Below, in pieces: positions 44,790 to 57,500 of a DNA stretch of 64,000 nt (position 1 is its first letter; each line of letters opens with the position of its first letter). The notes below the pieces were generated by a model that ran no database searches, was not told the origin of the DNA, and saw only the letters and a program-made list of their open reading frames with translations. This stretch comes from Lichtheimia corymbifera B2541 (Eukaryota; Mucoromycota; Mucoromycetes; Mucorales; Lichtheimiaceae), in NCBI GenBank assembly GCA_000697475.1, contig JNEU01000947.1:124001-188000 (forward strand), read 5' to 3'. The position numbers and the translations under genes are program-made.

Positions 44790-45780
44790 GCTTCTCGAGA
44801 AGGTCGCCACGGCAGTACCTGTGATCCATGGTGCGATGCCCATGTAGAAGCCATTTGAGTCGCAACCCGTATCCTACAAGCATTACGAGAATACAATGGC
44901 ACCAGCAATTGAATTTGAGTTATACGATGTAGGGCTCCTTGTACTCGACCTTAGTATATACATGCATTAGGAGACCCATGGTTGATGATTATGCGTTCAT
45001 GGTATTCAACCTGCTCAAGGATACCAATAGCAACAAACAGCGGCCATTGATTGTTTTTGACAACGAAGTTAATCAGTCAGTAACTGTCCAGCGCCAATGC
45101 TTTTGGATACGGATACGCAGCTCTTTGATTTCGGATCAGTCAAGTTTGAAAATGCATATCACTCCTCGGCTACAGTTGTTTCCACATGTATCGAGCCCCT
45201 GAAGTTATTATCAATCTCGGTTGGTCTTATCCTTGCAATATATGATTGATTATTTACGTACTTTTAAATTATGCATGATTGAACCTCTGTCCCAGACAAA
45301 GCAAGGTCATTAGCATTTGGCCCTTATGGAGCAAACGATCAGCCGTCTTCCTGCTCACATCATGAATCATTCCAGGTACAGTTTTTATGCCATTGGCACA
45401 GAAAACAAAAGGCTCATGCATCAATTTATATACGGCAGAGCGATATTTGACTCTAGAGGACTAGTGCGGACACCGGATGATGCTGACATCGATGGCAGTG
45501 AGACGATACAAATGGTCACATATAGCTATGCCTTTTCTTATTTACATTTCACTAGACCCAACTTCCGCAACAAAACTCTTTACCATACAAGCAATTTGCT
45601 GATCTCTTACATCAAATGCTCAACGTTGATCCTCATATCCGTATCACGGCTGAACACGCCTTGCAACATTATCATTGTTTGCCCATAAACCCCGAATCCA
45701 GCTTTTGTCTTTGATAATTCGTTTCCACCAAACGAATACAATCCTTATCTTTATGGTTGTTAAACGTTTCAAACATTGCT
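44790..45780 (+). pseudogene. LAMMER kinase pseudogene
   Basis: A degraded copy of the kinase gene at 38765-40521, from late exon 4 to past the stop codon. It retains intron sequence (GTAGGGCTCCTTGTACTCGA and TACATGCATTAGGAGA match intron 4), so it arose by DNA duplication and not retroposition. A 208-bp internal deletion joins two TGCTCAAG motifs (functional positions 39574-39581 and 39782-39789; joined here at 45012-45019) and removes the catalytic loop. Further frameshifts and stops interrupt the rest. The variant LAMMER motif is still readable as HLALMEQTI. Confidence 0.88.
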
Positions 45781-45943
45781 GTTATCCCAAACTTAGTGAG
45801 GGGAACCTAGCAACAGCCTAGCGCCTACATGTTGATCACGAGTAAATTAGCACGTGGTGATCGGAAAGAGTGCCGAAGGATATTCATGGATACCTTTCCC
45901 GAGGATGCACAAAGTGGGACAAGGAGGCTGGGGCGGGAGGTAT

Positions 45944-46817
45944 TTAATTGTCGTCTTGCATGAGGTTGAACTCAACAATGAAAAAGGTGGTCATCTCATC
46001 TCGTGTCTTTGCATAGTAACGAAGTGGCTATGTAATCATCCGATTTCAGACACACAATGAAATACGCAATACAATGAAATCATTTTCTTACCTGTCCATC
46101 CCAATACTTGAGAACATCGACATCCAACATAGGTAAATGTACCACAAACTATGCAAACAACTAGATTCATGAGAAAATGCAATGGATTCATGAATACCAA
46201 CATTTACAGCTGACCTTATTGAAATCAATGTATGGATTTGTGAAGAGCATACTCCACACTTGATCAGGTTTCACAGCAACATCCTGACGATGGGCCGCAT
46301 TGGCAAAGTAAGCCCGACGATGGGTGGCGTCTGTCAGGCCTTGTACGACACTTGAAACATCCTCGTTTATGACCGAGCGACTGGATTCCGTTGCTACATT
46401 GTTCAAATCGGCATGCTGTACTTGAAGTCGATTCATGGTGACGACCAATGGAGAAAAAGCACGAGGTTGAGATGCGTACAAGTTGGCTTCCAATCCAGGA
46501 TCGAACCAATGGGCAAAACGTAGTGCTAAGCTAGTACCCGTGGGCAGCCGTAAAGCTCGCTCAAATTGATTGCCAAATAAGATATCATCTGCTGTCATTC
46601 CTTGTATAAGAAATTTGCCGGTTATTGCTATGCAGAATGCATTGTTGTTGTTGTTGATTTGGTCGAGTAAGGTGGAGGGAGGCTCATGATCGCGGATATG
46701 AACGCTGATAAATCCGTCAAATGAATCATTTTGTACTGCAGTGGGCTGTGTAGCATTGATCGGGATTGGGCACAAAGTGTCGATCGAATTACCAACACGT
46801 ACTTGAAGGCGAGGCAT
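45944..46817 (-). CDS. DUF1769 (UPF0590) family protein
   Basis: Fungal protein family of unknown function. Exons 46817-46215, 46148-46092 and 46027-45944 give 247 aa. Landmarks: MPRLQVRVGNSIDTLCPI, NDSFDGFISVHIRDHEP (a C2-like strand pattern), ITGKFLIQGMTADDILFGNQFERALRLPTG, the block ending ALRFAHWFDPGLE, and PRAFSPLVVTMNRLQVQ. The two small 3' exons supply VVHLPMLDVDVLKYWDGQ and PLRYYAKTRDEMTTFF, which match the family C-terminal strand. The start is the first ATG; upstream codons in frame lack another. The gene diverges from the P450 gene with 440 bp between starts. Confidence 0.88.
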
Positions 46818-46876
46818 GTTTAGAAGCAAACAATAGTAACAATAAACATGGATAAGGAACCGAAAGAGAGCAAAAG

Positions 46877-46926
46877 TATATATGTGTGCGTGTGTGTGTG
46901 CATATGTATGTATGTGTGTGTCTGTA
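46877..46926. repeat. TG-rich microsatellite in a promoter
   Basis: Alternating TG and TATG units (about 50 bp) upstream of the DUF1769 start and within the intergenic region shared with the P450 gene. It is a possible Z-DNA former. Confidence 0.7.
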
Positions 46927-47190
46927 TAAGGATGGATGTGATTGTTGTTTCAAACAGCTTTTACCTGATTTGACATAACAATGATATCACGCAACATACA
47001 CAAATCCAAGGTAGCCAAGATGTTATGGGTATGGACGTCCTGCTCCTGCTCCTCTTGGCATGATAGGCGATACCAGGAGTTGTTGTTGATGTGCTGTGGA
47101 ATCTTGCATACCCACCCATCGGTATATCCGGTACACATAAGTCCGCGCGCCTTATTTGTGGCCCTATTCAGCGCACGCTCTGCATACAGG

Positions 47191-47199
47191 TATAAAAAG
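47191..47199 (+). promoter_or_regulatory. TATA box of the P450 gene
   Basis: TATAAAAAG lies 59 nt before the P450 start codon at 47258, followed by a GA-rich leader. Confidence 0.6.
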
Positions 47200-47257
47200 G
47201 GGAGGTTCCCTCTTGGCCCATTGATAAAGTGAAGGAGAAACATCTAACAACATTATC

Positions 47258-49424
47258 ATGTCCTCTCTTAATATTCTTTCACTACTTGACAACAAGCATA
47301 TTAACGCTTTCTTTGACAACCCATCCCGTGCCCAATCCGGCATCATTGCTGGCTCTGTTGCTATTGTTTCCCTCTGTGCTGCTTATTCACTTGGGGTAAA
47401 TGATATATAGAACAAAAGGAAGAATGATGACCCACTGACACCAAATCCCGTTTTTCATTTCTGTTTTCCTTTCTTTGGCGGGATAATTATTCTAGTCGCG
47501 ATTAAGAGGCAGCAACAATGGTGTGCCTTTGGTGCCTTACACATTCCCAATCATTGGTTCTACCAAGGAATATCAAGCTGATCCACAAGCTTTCATCGAA
47601 AAATGGACAGCCAAGCTTGGTCCAGTGTTCAGAGTGCATCTTTTTGGAAGGGTAAGTGTGGAAAAAGCGGGAAAAAGTGCGCGGTACTTGGGCACCGGTA
47701 ATCAAGCTTAGTCCTCAGGGGGTCTAACCTTAATTATATAACAGATTCATACAGTGGTGTCTGATCGTTATGTACGCGAGGTCTTCCTCAACAATGATTT
47801 CGATTTCCTCAAAGGCACCGGCAAGGTAAAAGTTTACATAATCGTTCCCTCATCACATGTTAAACTTACATGGTCTTAGCGTTTTGATACCTTGTTGCTG
47901 ACCGATACAACATTGGAAGATGTTGATATCGAGGTATTCCGCACGGTGGTCATGAAGCATCTGACCAAGGAAATGAAGCACTACACCCCCCGTGTAGTGG
48001 AACATGTATGTGTCATGTGCTAAAAGATCCAGGGACCAGTTTTCTCATCGATGATAACACGTGTGAACATGTAGTTAACTGCTGGTGGTGATGAGAAGCT
48101 CGGCGATGCTACAGGTGTGTGTGTGATCGCATGTTACATCGGAGACAACCTGAGAACTAATTTTGCATTGTATAGAACCCAAGGAACTGGTACACCTGTT
48201 CCCTTTGTTACAGCACATGGTTGCCAAGGCTAGTGCATCCATTTTTGTGGGCACCGAGCTTGCAGCTGATGATGCTGTCGTTGAAACATGCAAAAATATT
48301 GCAATTGATATTGGCAGTGAACTTGGTCCAAGCAGCTATATTATGGATGCGTTCCCATCGCTAGCACGTTTGCGTATGTGGTATATCGGCAAGTACGGTA
48401 AGGCTATTAACAAGCACAGACAACATCTGCTCCATGCACTTGGCCCTGTCATTGACAAGCGTTTGGCTGCTGCCGAAAAGGGAGGCGATTGGGATAGACC
48501 TGTAAGTTCCTTTTCCAATTGTTCAAATGCCAAATCAATACTCATATTTGGGCTACTATTACTATAGCAAGATATTCTTCAAGATATCATTGAAACCATC
48601 AATCTCACTCTCGAGAATCCAAAGCGCCATATCCTTCCCGTAAAATGGCTCCTTGCTCTATTCTTCGCTTCAATTCACACCACCAGCGAAAATTCAACCA
48701 TTGTCCTTTATCGTATTATGCAAAATCCAGAGATCATTGACGTCTTGTTGGAAGAGCAAAACGAGATCCTCGAAAAGCACTATGGCACCAACATTGATTA
48801 CAGTGATACCACCAAGTTATTCACTGGTGAAGTGATCAAGGAGATGGTCAAGCTTGATAGCGTATGCCGTGAAGCAATGCGTTCTCGCAACTCATATCTT
48901 GAACTTCCTCACACATATGTTGGCAAATCTCGCATCACTTTGTCTTGTGGTGCTGTGATTGAACCAGGTATGTAATGTAACAGCTATGTGCAACGAAGAA
49001 AATAGCCACTTTATGTTGACTTGATTCTCTCTTTAGGACACGATGTATTGATCAACATGTGGGGCAACCACCGTGATGCTAAGATTCAACGCGATACTAT
49101 TGGTGATCATCATGACTTTAAGCCTTTCCGCTTTGTTGGTTTGGATCGTCAATCAACAAAGATTGGTGATGATTTCCTCATGTTTGGTCAAGGACGACAT
49201 GCATGCCCGTAAGTAGATTCCTATGGTTAATCCACATTATCCATGCTCAAATATTGTGGAATCAATGTAGTGGTCGCTGGTTTGCAATCCAGGAAATTAA
49301 GACAATTGTGTCTGTGCTTATCCGATACTACAAGCTTACCCCCAAGGGTCCGATTACCTTCCCTACACATCCCCGTATGCCCATGCCCACCGGTGAAGTC
49401 ATTATCCAAAGGAGACAAGAATAG
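47258..49424 (+). CDS. Cytochrome P450 monooxygenase (ent-kaurene-oxidase-like clade)
   Basis: Haem-thiolate enzyme anchored in the ER. Nine exons (47258-47395, 47496-47651, 47745-47825, 47880-48005, 48075-48114, 48176-48501, 48568-48967, 49037-49208, 49271-49424) give 530 aa. N-terminal anchor: SGIIAGSVAIVSLCAAYSLG. Proline region: VPLVPYTFPIIGSTKEY. The I-helix reads FFASIHTTSEN, the form typical of the fungal CYP503/CYP68 group in place of AG-D-TT. The K-helix ExxR is in CREAMRSR. The haem loop FGQGRHACPGRW is complete, with the Cys split from the following Gly by intron 8. Substrate unknown; relatives oxidise terpenoids or fatty compounds. No biosynthetic partner genes lie beside it. Confidence 0.92.
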
Positions 49425-49730
49425 ATCATTCCACCGACTATATATATGTATGTATTATGCAATAGTAGCATATAAAAATAAACCATCTTTATTACATATA
49501 TTGGTAAAATGTAATCACGCCAGATGATTGACGCGCCAAATGCAATACGGGTTGTATCATCATCCAATATAAAACAATAAGCGTTTATGATCAGTGAGCA
49601 GTAGCACCATTAAGCTTATGCCCAAGTTTGGGAATCTGAGTTGATGCAATGAATGTTATTTAACACAGCACATGCAGAGAGCCTCATTTACCCAGCTTTC
49701 CAGCTACTTTTATTTCACCACCATATCTTT

Positions 49731-51192
49731 ATGGACTATTCGAAACGTCTCAATGAGCTTATTGAACTATGCCAAGACACGTGGGTTACATTACAACAGC
49801 GAGAACAGCAGCATGAGCGCAACCTATCGACAGGCCTTTTGCATCAAGCAACACACGACTTGCATCTCGGCATCAAGAAGCTCGTGCAACTACAGAATGA
49901 AGTCGATGAAAATGGAGCGGTAGTCAAGGATTCGACATGGACTGAGAGTACTGAAAGGACCATGGAGGATGTAAGACGTCAACTACAGCGTGCTACTGCT
50001 GGTAAGTTTCATTATTGGGGCATGTGGATGGGTGGGTGTGGGTGGGCCTATTCTCCTTTAGAGAGGGGTTTCTTTTCGAGGAATGCTGAGTTTGCCATGT
50101 GTCACATTTCCCACCAGTAGTATTGTCGGATAGCAACAATGCATCATCATCAACATCATCAACAACATTATTGACGCCACCTATAAAGTTGTCAGCAACA
50201 CAATCGACTCCTGCATTAACGAGCAGTACTGCATCCGTTTCAACTACAATGTCATCTTCACCACCGCTACTGCTTTTACCAGAACGGTCGGTGGGCTCCA
50301 GTGCATCATCCATCTCGTCTAGCATTATCAACTCTCAGATACCCGAGGAACAAGACCCATTGCATGATCATCCAAAACCATCATCATCCACCAATACACA
50401 AAACACTGAAGAACGCTCATTTGGACGACGCTCTATCCATGTAAGCATTGTGGAAGATGAAAGAAGGAGTATGACATGTCATATGATAACACAAACTATA
50501 ATACATAGGCAGAAGAATGGCCTCCAGTACAACCTTCTACTTCTACCGCACGACGTCTTCGGATGCTACCACTGTTTAAGGGGTTACAATCCACACGATC
50601 CACGCCATTACCGGGTGCTCAGGCTCAAATCAACTTTTTCAAAGATGATAATGAAGGAGGCCGTAAAGAGATATTTGCCTGTGATGCCATCGTCAATCAG
50701 CCCATCAGGATAGGTGTCGGGTGAGTAAATGTCAACAAGTGGCATAGGCTTGGTTATGCTAACATTGTTTATTGCCTTGGATGTAGATATGGAAGCTATA
50801 TCTGCTATAGTTGTACAGTGCTCAGTGATAAGGTAAAGAGGATTGTTTGGATGGGTGCATGGCAAGAGACTCAACAATACTATCCATGATCCAGGGACCA
50901 CCGATTTCAGTACGTAAGCGATATTCGGATTTTGTTGAATTGCGAGAAGAACTTGTAAGGCGGTATCCACGATTGAAGAGCAGTATTCCCAAGCTACCTC
51001 CGAAAAAGGTGGTTGGTAAGTCACTTGCATGAGTTATCCGTGTTCACTTTAGCTAATATGATTTTTATAGGCAAGTTCACACCAGCATTTGTGGAGCAAC
51101 GACGCCGCGACTTGGAGTACTTTTTCAAGTATGTCGTGCTGCATCCCACTCTTGGAACCAGTCCTATCATCACTCAGTGGATCGCACCTTGA
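49731..51192 (+). CDS. YPT35: PX-domain protein, YPT35 type
   Basis: Relative of yeast Ypt35, a PX protein that recruits Vps13 to endosome and vacuole contact sites. Exons 49731-50001, 50118-50440, 50509-50720, 50787-50832, 50895-51015 and 51071-51192 give 364 aa. The N-terminal 90 residues are predicted coiled-coil (LNELIELCQDTWVTLQQ). A Ser/Thr/Pro-rich linker follows. The C-terminal PX domain (about 235-362) shows IRIGVGYGSYICYSC, VRKRYSDFVELREEL (phosphoinositide-binding RRYSDF-type motif), the PxxP loop IPKLPPKKVVGKF, and RRRDLEYFFKYVVLHP. An in-frame ATG at 49653 would add 26 residues; the second ATG is preferred because the extension looks like leader sequence. Confidence 0.88.
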
Positions 51193-51424
51193 TTACCATT
51201 TGTATCTGTATTATAATTTCATTGTACCCTGTACTTTTCTATTTATTTGCATAAACTGGATGGCTTCTCATTGAAGGATGTTGCTAGGTTGTAAAAGGGC
51301 AATTGGGAAGGGAACAGGCTACGGAGTATGGGCAACAGTAAATTCTCAGCATAGTCGGCATTTGGCTCGCGCTTTTCGTCTTCCCCCCACACACACCAGC
51401 TTTCTTTACACTTGTTCAACGTTC

Positions 51425-52735
51425 ATGGATCTTGACTCATCACTGGACGACATTATTGCAAAGAGGGGAAAAACACGGCCCCATTCTCGATCACAGCCAT
51501 CGCAGCGACGCCCTACACCGTCGTCGTCACGTCGACCACCCACTTCCACAGGGTCAACGAGGTACAGCTCCAACGATAGCGGCCGATTAGGAAGAAGCAC
51601 GCACCATGCTATCCATCCCAAGTCAAAAACTATCACCAAGTCTACGAGTGCGTCTTCAATTTTGAAACGTATCAATCCAGTCCCTGGAGGAGGAGTAAGC
51701 AGCATCTGGTTCGATCCCAAGTAGAAGCATGCATTGACCTCATTGTGAATATATATAGTTTGTCACCAAAAAGCCCATCTCCACCTCATCGCTGGCCAAT
51801 CGTCTTGGACCAAAGAGCACAACACAGCAATCCAGCAGCAGTGGTAGCAACAGGCTCGATCCAGCCAAGATCGTCATCACCAAGTCAACAGGACGTCGAG
51901 GAGGAAACGAGGACAATGATCATCCTCGCTATGCTTCACCGGTAGCTCGGCATGATAGACGAGATTATGGAGCTTCATCGTCAGGATTAATGGAAACATC
52001 GCCAACCATGATCACAACAACATCACATCGCCATCAGCAACCATCCTCTTTTAATATTCGTGGGTTATCAGGCAGTGGTAGCGGCAATGGGTTATCTATT
52101 CGTGGTGAAGCAGGACCTAGCACTGTGTTGATTAGCAACTTGGATCCTGGTGCCAATGCAGAAGATGTCAAGGTATATACATATATATATATACAATGAA
52201 TGTGAATCAAATGGTTGATTGTGTGCCTATTTTATTTAGACAGCATGTACGCAATTTGGAAAAGTGTATCGCACTGAAGTGCTATTGGATGCATCGGGTC
52301 GCTCATTTGGCGAAGCTGAAGTCGAGTTTGCTACAAAGGCAGCTGCATTGGAATGTATTCGAAAGTTGGATAACGAGATTGCAGATGGTCGTGTTCTGCG
52401 TGCTGTCTTAAGAGATCGTCCTCCCGTTCCTATACAACAACAACCACCACCTCGTATGCATCCTCATCCTCATCATCCACATCCACCTTCGCCAGCACCT
52501 CCAATGGGACATTTTGCCACACAAACATTGCGATCTGTGATAGCTCCCACCCGTTCTGGATACACATCTGCAGCCAGGTAGAAGCATTTCAATTATGCCC
52601 TTGATTGAATGGGTTCTGACATACACACATTGTATTTATAGTGCAACAGGCAAATTATATTCGGATCAAATGATGCAACAACCACCCCATCACGACTATG
52701 CTCGATTCCCACCCCCACATCCAAGACGTTATTGA
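51425..52735 (+). CDS. ALY/REF-like RRM mRNA-export adaptor
   Basis: Links the TREX complex to mRNA. Exons 51425-51694, 51759-52172, 52240-52577 and 52642-52735 give 371 aa. The extreme N-terminus DLDSSLDDIIAKRG is the UAP56-binding motif of Aly, UIF and Yra1. Arg/Ser-rich stretches follow. The RRM (about residues 212-285) has RNP2 as TVLISNLDPGA and RNP1-like GRSFGEAEVEF, with AALECIRKLDNEIADGRVL after it. It is closer to the REF subgroup than to canonical RNP1 (K/R-G-F/Y). The tail is Pro/His-rich and ends FPPPHPRRY. Intron phases are consistent throughout. Confidence 0.88.
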
Positions 52736-53106
52736 AGCTTGTAGTTTTTCCCTTTTTGCATTCTCTCGCTGGAACTTACGTATATAAATAAATGAAACCC
52801 GATAGGACTATCAACAAAACACATTGCTCATTGTATTCATTGCTTCCTCTTATGTACTGGCTCTTTCCATGGCCCTTTGTCTAAAAGATGATAATGCGCA
52901 CGCTTGGTTTAGTGGTGGTGCTCACAATGCGCTTGTGTCTTTGTCTCTTGATGAAGCTTAGGTTAAATAATAGCAACGTATAGCGTCTCTTTGTCATCAT
53001 TCATTGTCCATGTGTATTTAAGCGCTTGCTTATATGGGATGGAGCATGTTACAGCTCTTCCATTCCTTACATTTCCTATCATTTTTATACATCTATTATC
53101 ATCATT

Positions 53107-54192
53107 ATGCGTTGCCGGCAATGCCATACGGTGCAATATCATGAGGAAAAACATCAAAAGTCAACTACACTCAGGTTCACTGCTGCAGGAGGTATGACAA
53201 ATGCACTCATAAGAGATGTGTGTATTAAACTTGATATGTATTGTAAAGGTTGGTCTAGATCGGTGAACCGCCAGAGGGATGGTTGTTTCCACTGTTTGTG
53301 TGGTGAATTCGGATGTCGGAGACCTGATGAAATTCGACATCATGCAAGCTCTTGTAGAGATGTACCAGATCACCTACGACCTTCTACACGACGTTCGCAA
53401 AGAATTGCTCGTCGCAATGCAGCTGCTCCTTATGTTCCCCGTACACCTTCGCCTCAACAGGCACAATCAGGCAGTTCTCCTGCTGAAGCGACTAGTACAG
53501 GTTCATCGCATCAGCAACAGCAACAAGCTGGGACGCCTCCTGCTCAAAGCAGTGGGTCAGTTTCATCGCAGCAACAACAACAGCAACAATCAACGCCAAC
53601 ACCACCATCGAGTTCCGCCTCTGAAACAAGTCGACCAGTTTCATCGCAACCACCTCCTTCCGCTGAAACAAGTGGTTCTAGTACAACATCATCACAACAA
53701 CCACAACAAGAAGAGTGGTTTTCTTCTGCTGAAGCAAGTGGTTCTAATACAACATCACAGCAACAACAGCAAGAAGAGGCTTTATCTTATGATGGGGATG
53801 GCGAATTAAGCAGTCATGGCTCTTTTGATACTGCATACGAAGGTGAAGCCGTTCCTACACCACCACTTCACACACCACCACCTCAAGCCCCTCCATTGAC
53901 TGAGGAAGCACAAGCTGAAGTAGCTCGCATCAGAGAAATGCTTGTTCAATTGATCACTTCACATTATCGTAGAGTGGATGATCTTCCTGAAGCGGATGTG
54001 ATGATAACATTTGATGTACGACTTGAGGGATTACGAACACCTGCACTACGAAGCACTCTCGATGTCACCCGACATGGTGCCAATGTTGACACTTTGGCGA
54101 GAATGATCCATGGTATCGTGGATGGTGTTCCTGGTGGCACTCTCCAAAACCTTCGTATCCATTATTACCCTTCCCATTGCATAGTCATTTAA
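53107..54192 (+). CDS. Gln-rich protein with N-terminal Cys/His cluster
   Basis: Unrecognised family. The chosen ATG gives MRCRQCHTVQYHEEKH, and a second cluster follows: CFHCLCGEFGCRRPDEIRHHASSC. Together they resemble a zinc-binding or BED/C2H2-like module. A 57-nt stretch at 53193-53249 has GTATG and AAAG ends and is an exact multiple of three, so it may be an intron that can be retained without frame loss (361 aa with it, 342 without). The middle is low in complexity (Gln, Ser, Pro). The C-terminal 90 residues look folded (REMLVQLITSHYRRVDDLPEAD, then TFDVRLEGL). An upstream in-frame ATG at 53026 adds 27 leader-like residues. A DNA-binding role is possible but unproven. Confidence 0.6.
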   Translation: MRCRQCHTVQYHEEKHQKSTTLRFTAAGGMTNALIRDVCIKLDMYCKGWSRSVNRQRDGCFHCLCGEFGCRRPDEIRHHASSCRDVPDHLRPSTRRSQRIARRNAAAPYVPRTPSPQQAQSGSSPAEATSTGSSHQQQQQAGTPPAQSSGSVSSQQQQQQQSTPTPPSSSASETSRPVSSQPPPSAETSGSSTTSSQQPQQEEWFSSAEASGSNTTSQQQQQEEALSYDGDGELSSHGSFDTAYEGEAVPTPPLHTPPPQAPPLTEEAQAEVARIREMLVQLITSHYRRVDDLPEADVMITFDVRLEGLRTPALRSTLDVTRHGANVDTLARMIHGIVDGVPGGTLQNLRIHYYPSHCIVI

Positions 54193-54585
54193 ACTTTGAT
54201 GGTATATTATGTAAACACAATCACTCATTTAGTCGTAATGCCCAAATAAAGTCCCTTTCTTCTAGCAGTGTTATCCTTATGATTCCAGGATTGTATACAT
54301 GCGCGGGAAAGAATGTAGTGTTTTCATTTCGTTTTGGGTTGTTTGTTGTATTACAATGGTGACAGCTACGAGAAAAAAAAAGAAAAAAAAACATTTTGGG
54401 GATTTTTGTCGATATATAAGTGTAAATGACCAGAAACGGATGTTGTCTATGATGAAGAAAGAAATAAAAGACAGGCGTGTGTTGTGTGTTGTGTGTGTGT
54501 TTGTGTGGAAGAGAAAAAGGGACATGACATACAGCAAAAAAGAAAAAAGGAAAGAATAGAAAGTGGTTCATGGAGATACAAATGC
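54193..54585. other. Convergent 3' region
   Basis: A/T-rich sequence with A-tracts and a TG microsatellite at about 54477-54510, between the stop codons of the Gln-rich protein gene and LARP1. It is probably 3'UTR of both. No gene was seen. Confidence 0.6.
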
Positions 54586-57500
54586 TCAAGGAGCTCCAGT
54601 TGCAGGGCTACTCACGCTACCCCGTTGTTTCTATGTACAAAATCGAATTAGTTTCATCAATGATATTCAACTTGGACAACTTACACCATGATGGGGCACT
54701 TTGTACGATTCCTCGGATTCCTTTTCGGGTGCCTTGGCATTTCTAAAGTCCTCAACAGACTTGTATTGGGACAACAGGCTGTTCAAACGATCACCAATCT
54801 TGAGCTCTCTCTTCTTGTCTTTGCGATAGTACAAGTATGCCCAGAACTTTTCAAGACCGTACAAATGACCATTCTCATAATCCGACAAGGTCAACTCTTG
54901 GAAGTCAGCAAAGACCTCCTTGCGATAACGCTTTTCAAGACCATAAGAGTAGAATCGGAACAGGCATTCGAGACCATAACTATATACATATGCATATGCT
55001 TAGTAAGTTCACATGATAGGATTCCCGCCCATGTATATAAATCACTTACCGGTAGTTTTGGTTTGCATCCTCAACAGCCAACTTTTTAAATTCATTGTAC
55101 ATGCGCTTGTTATAGTGATCACGAAGGAAATGGGACCAGAAACGGAAGAGAGTGTTCATTTCTTGGGATTGACCAACGCCCAAACGCTTACGTTCCTTGA
55201 GAGCCTTGGCATGGTACTTGTAATATTTGTGTTGAACAAAGCCATTCTCACGTAATAACTCGTGGCTGGGGTGCTCAAAGTGGGGGAACGAATGGGCCAT
55301 TTCCATAGAAGTAGACAATTCATGCATGGCAGGCGATTTACCATAGCTGGTAGAAAGAATATCGTTGGGGTTGTAGTGATAGGCCTGGTCGCTCAACAAC
55401 CAACCCACATGGCCGTGATCGTGATCTTTCCTTGAGCGAGGAGTTGAACCATAGAATGCACTACTGGGAAGGGATTCAGGTCGAACAGGGTAGAATCGAG
55501 CGCTATTCTTGTTGGATTTGATACTATGATAATAATATCATGGATTAATCATTACACTTTTGTCATGCAATAATAATAATAGACTTACGGTGTAGGATCG
55601 ACAGCGGTCTTAGGAGCAGCAGCAGCTTCACGTTGCTTAGCACTTGAGCTGAGCTGGGCAAATTGCTCAGGATCAATGGTGCCAACCTTTTCATTGGGTC
55701 TATTGTTGAAGCCAAGACCACTCTCGTATTGGTAAAGACCTTCGTTGATCATATCGGTGATATCATCATTCATCTTGGCACGATCGTATGAGGTGTGGGT
55801 GCGATCACGCTTGCGCTGGGTAACGATCATGATGCGGGCAACGGTATCTTCATCGATTTCAAGGTCATCATCCTCAAATTCAGAATCATCGTCCGACAAG
55901 TAGTACTTTTGCACAGTGTTGGGGCGACTATCACCAACCCAATCGTCATCAAACTCGAAAAGTTCATCCTCATCCTGATGTTGAACCGATTTCCGACGTT
56001 GTTCACCATTGGCAGGTTGTTGTTGTTGCACCTTGATGGCAGGGTTGCCAGAGGGGGTGGGTCGAGCAAGTGAAGCCAAGGTTGGATGAGCTGACGAAGA
56101 AGATGAACCAGGCGTTTCCTTGACGACATCAGCAGCAGACTTTTGTGCACCAGGAAGAACCCATGTTTGCCATCCTTCGCTCTTGCGAACCTTGTCACCC
56201 TTGACTTGAAGAATCTTGCTTTCTTCCATTGCTTCACGCACAAGACTGACATCATTGGCCAATGCCTTCACGCGGTTAAAGTCGGCAATAAGTTGGATGC
56301 GTACGTAACCTTCAGGATCCATCTATGAGGATACAACGTTCGTTAATACTTGTTTTCCTTTCATCCGCTTTCTAATCCAACTAACCTGGCTACGCAAAAA
56401 CATATCCTTGCAGAGATTGTCAATGCTAAAGTAGTATTCACTATAACACAAGGGTGAGCAACACATCGAATCCATTCCTTTGTCATACACATACATTTGT
56501 TGAAGAATATAGTACTTGAGAGTCTCGGCATCGACATTGATGTAATAAGGCTTGGTACGGCCATTGGCATGATCGAAACGACGATGGCTATTGAAACCAC
56601 CACGACCTCTACCACGACCACGACCACGGAAACCACCACGACCATGATGCGAAGTGGATCGCTCTTGTGTAGTACCGTTAGCTGCTGCGGCAGATGACGC
56701 ATCCGACTTGGAGCTGTCAGCAGGTTTGGTGGATGCTGCGGTTGATGAAGATGGTGACTTGGCATCAGTTGTAGTGGTGGTAGTAGTAGCAGTAGCTTCC
56801 TTTGACTTTTCTTGAGTGGTAGCATTGTTGGTAGCTGCTGCTGCAGTAGTGGAAGAAGCATCATTGCTGGTGGAAGTAGTACTGGATGAAGAAGTAGTTG
56901 GAACAGTAGAAGTGTTGGCATTCGACTTTACAGATTGACGAGGAGGTTGGCTGCTACGGCGTGGCTTTCTTCCAGAACGAGCACCACCGCGACCAGAACG
57001 AGAACGACCATTGGGTGCAGGAGTTGAGTGAGTGATGTTGGGAGTGATAGGTTTGCCTCGTCCCTTGCCTAATGATCGAGATAAAGTAAGTATTCTCGGC
57101 AAATAAACCATCTCATTCCCGAGAATTCTTATTCCCACAATCCAACTTACTCTTGGGAGCAACAAACTTGGGTTGTTCTTCTTCAACTTCCTTTGCCTTA
57201 TCCAATGCTTCTTGAGGTGCAGGCCATGAAGTAGCAGGAAGCGTGGAAACTACACATGTCAAAAAATAAGGTTGAATTACCCCGTAATGAAAAAAAGGGC
57301 CGTGCTTGCCGTCACAATATGACCCAAGGCATGCCAACCGATATATTCAAAGAGAAAGAGAGAGCGAGAAAAAAGTAACATACCATCAGTGTTTTCCACA
57401 GCAGTCGAGGCTGGTTTGGTTTCAGTCGTGGTGCCATTTTGCTTGCGAACCTGCCAAACATTGACAGCAGGAGCTGGTGCTGCTACGGTCTGTTTTTCCG

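Noticed and set aside
48640..48720. P450 I-helix lacking AG-D-TT as a sign of inactivation
   Set aside because: FFASIHTTS-type I-helices are normal in the fungal ent-kaurene-oxidase-like P450 clade, and the ExxR and haem-Cys motifs are intact.
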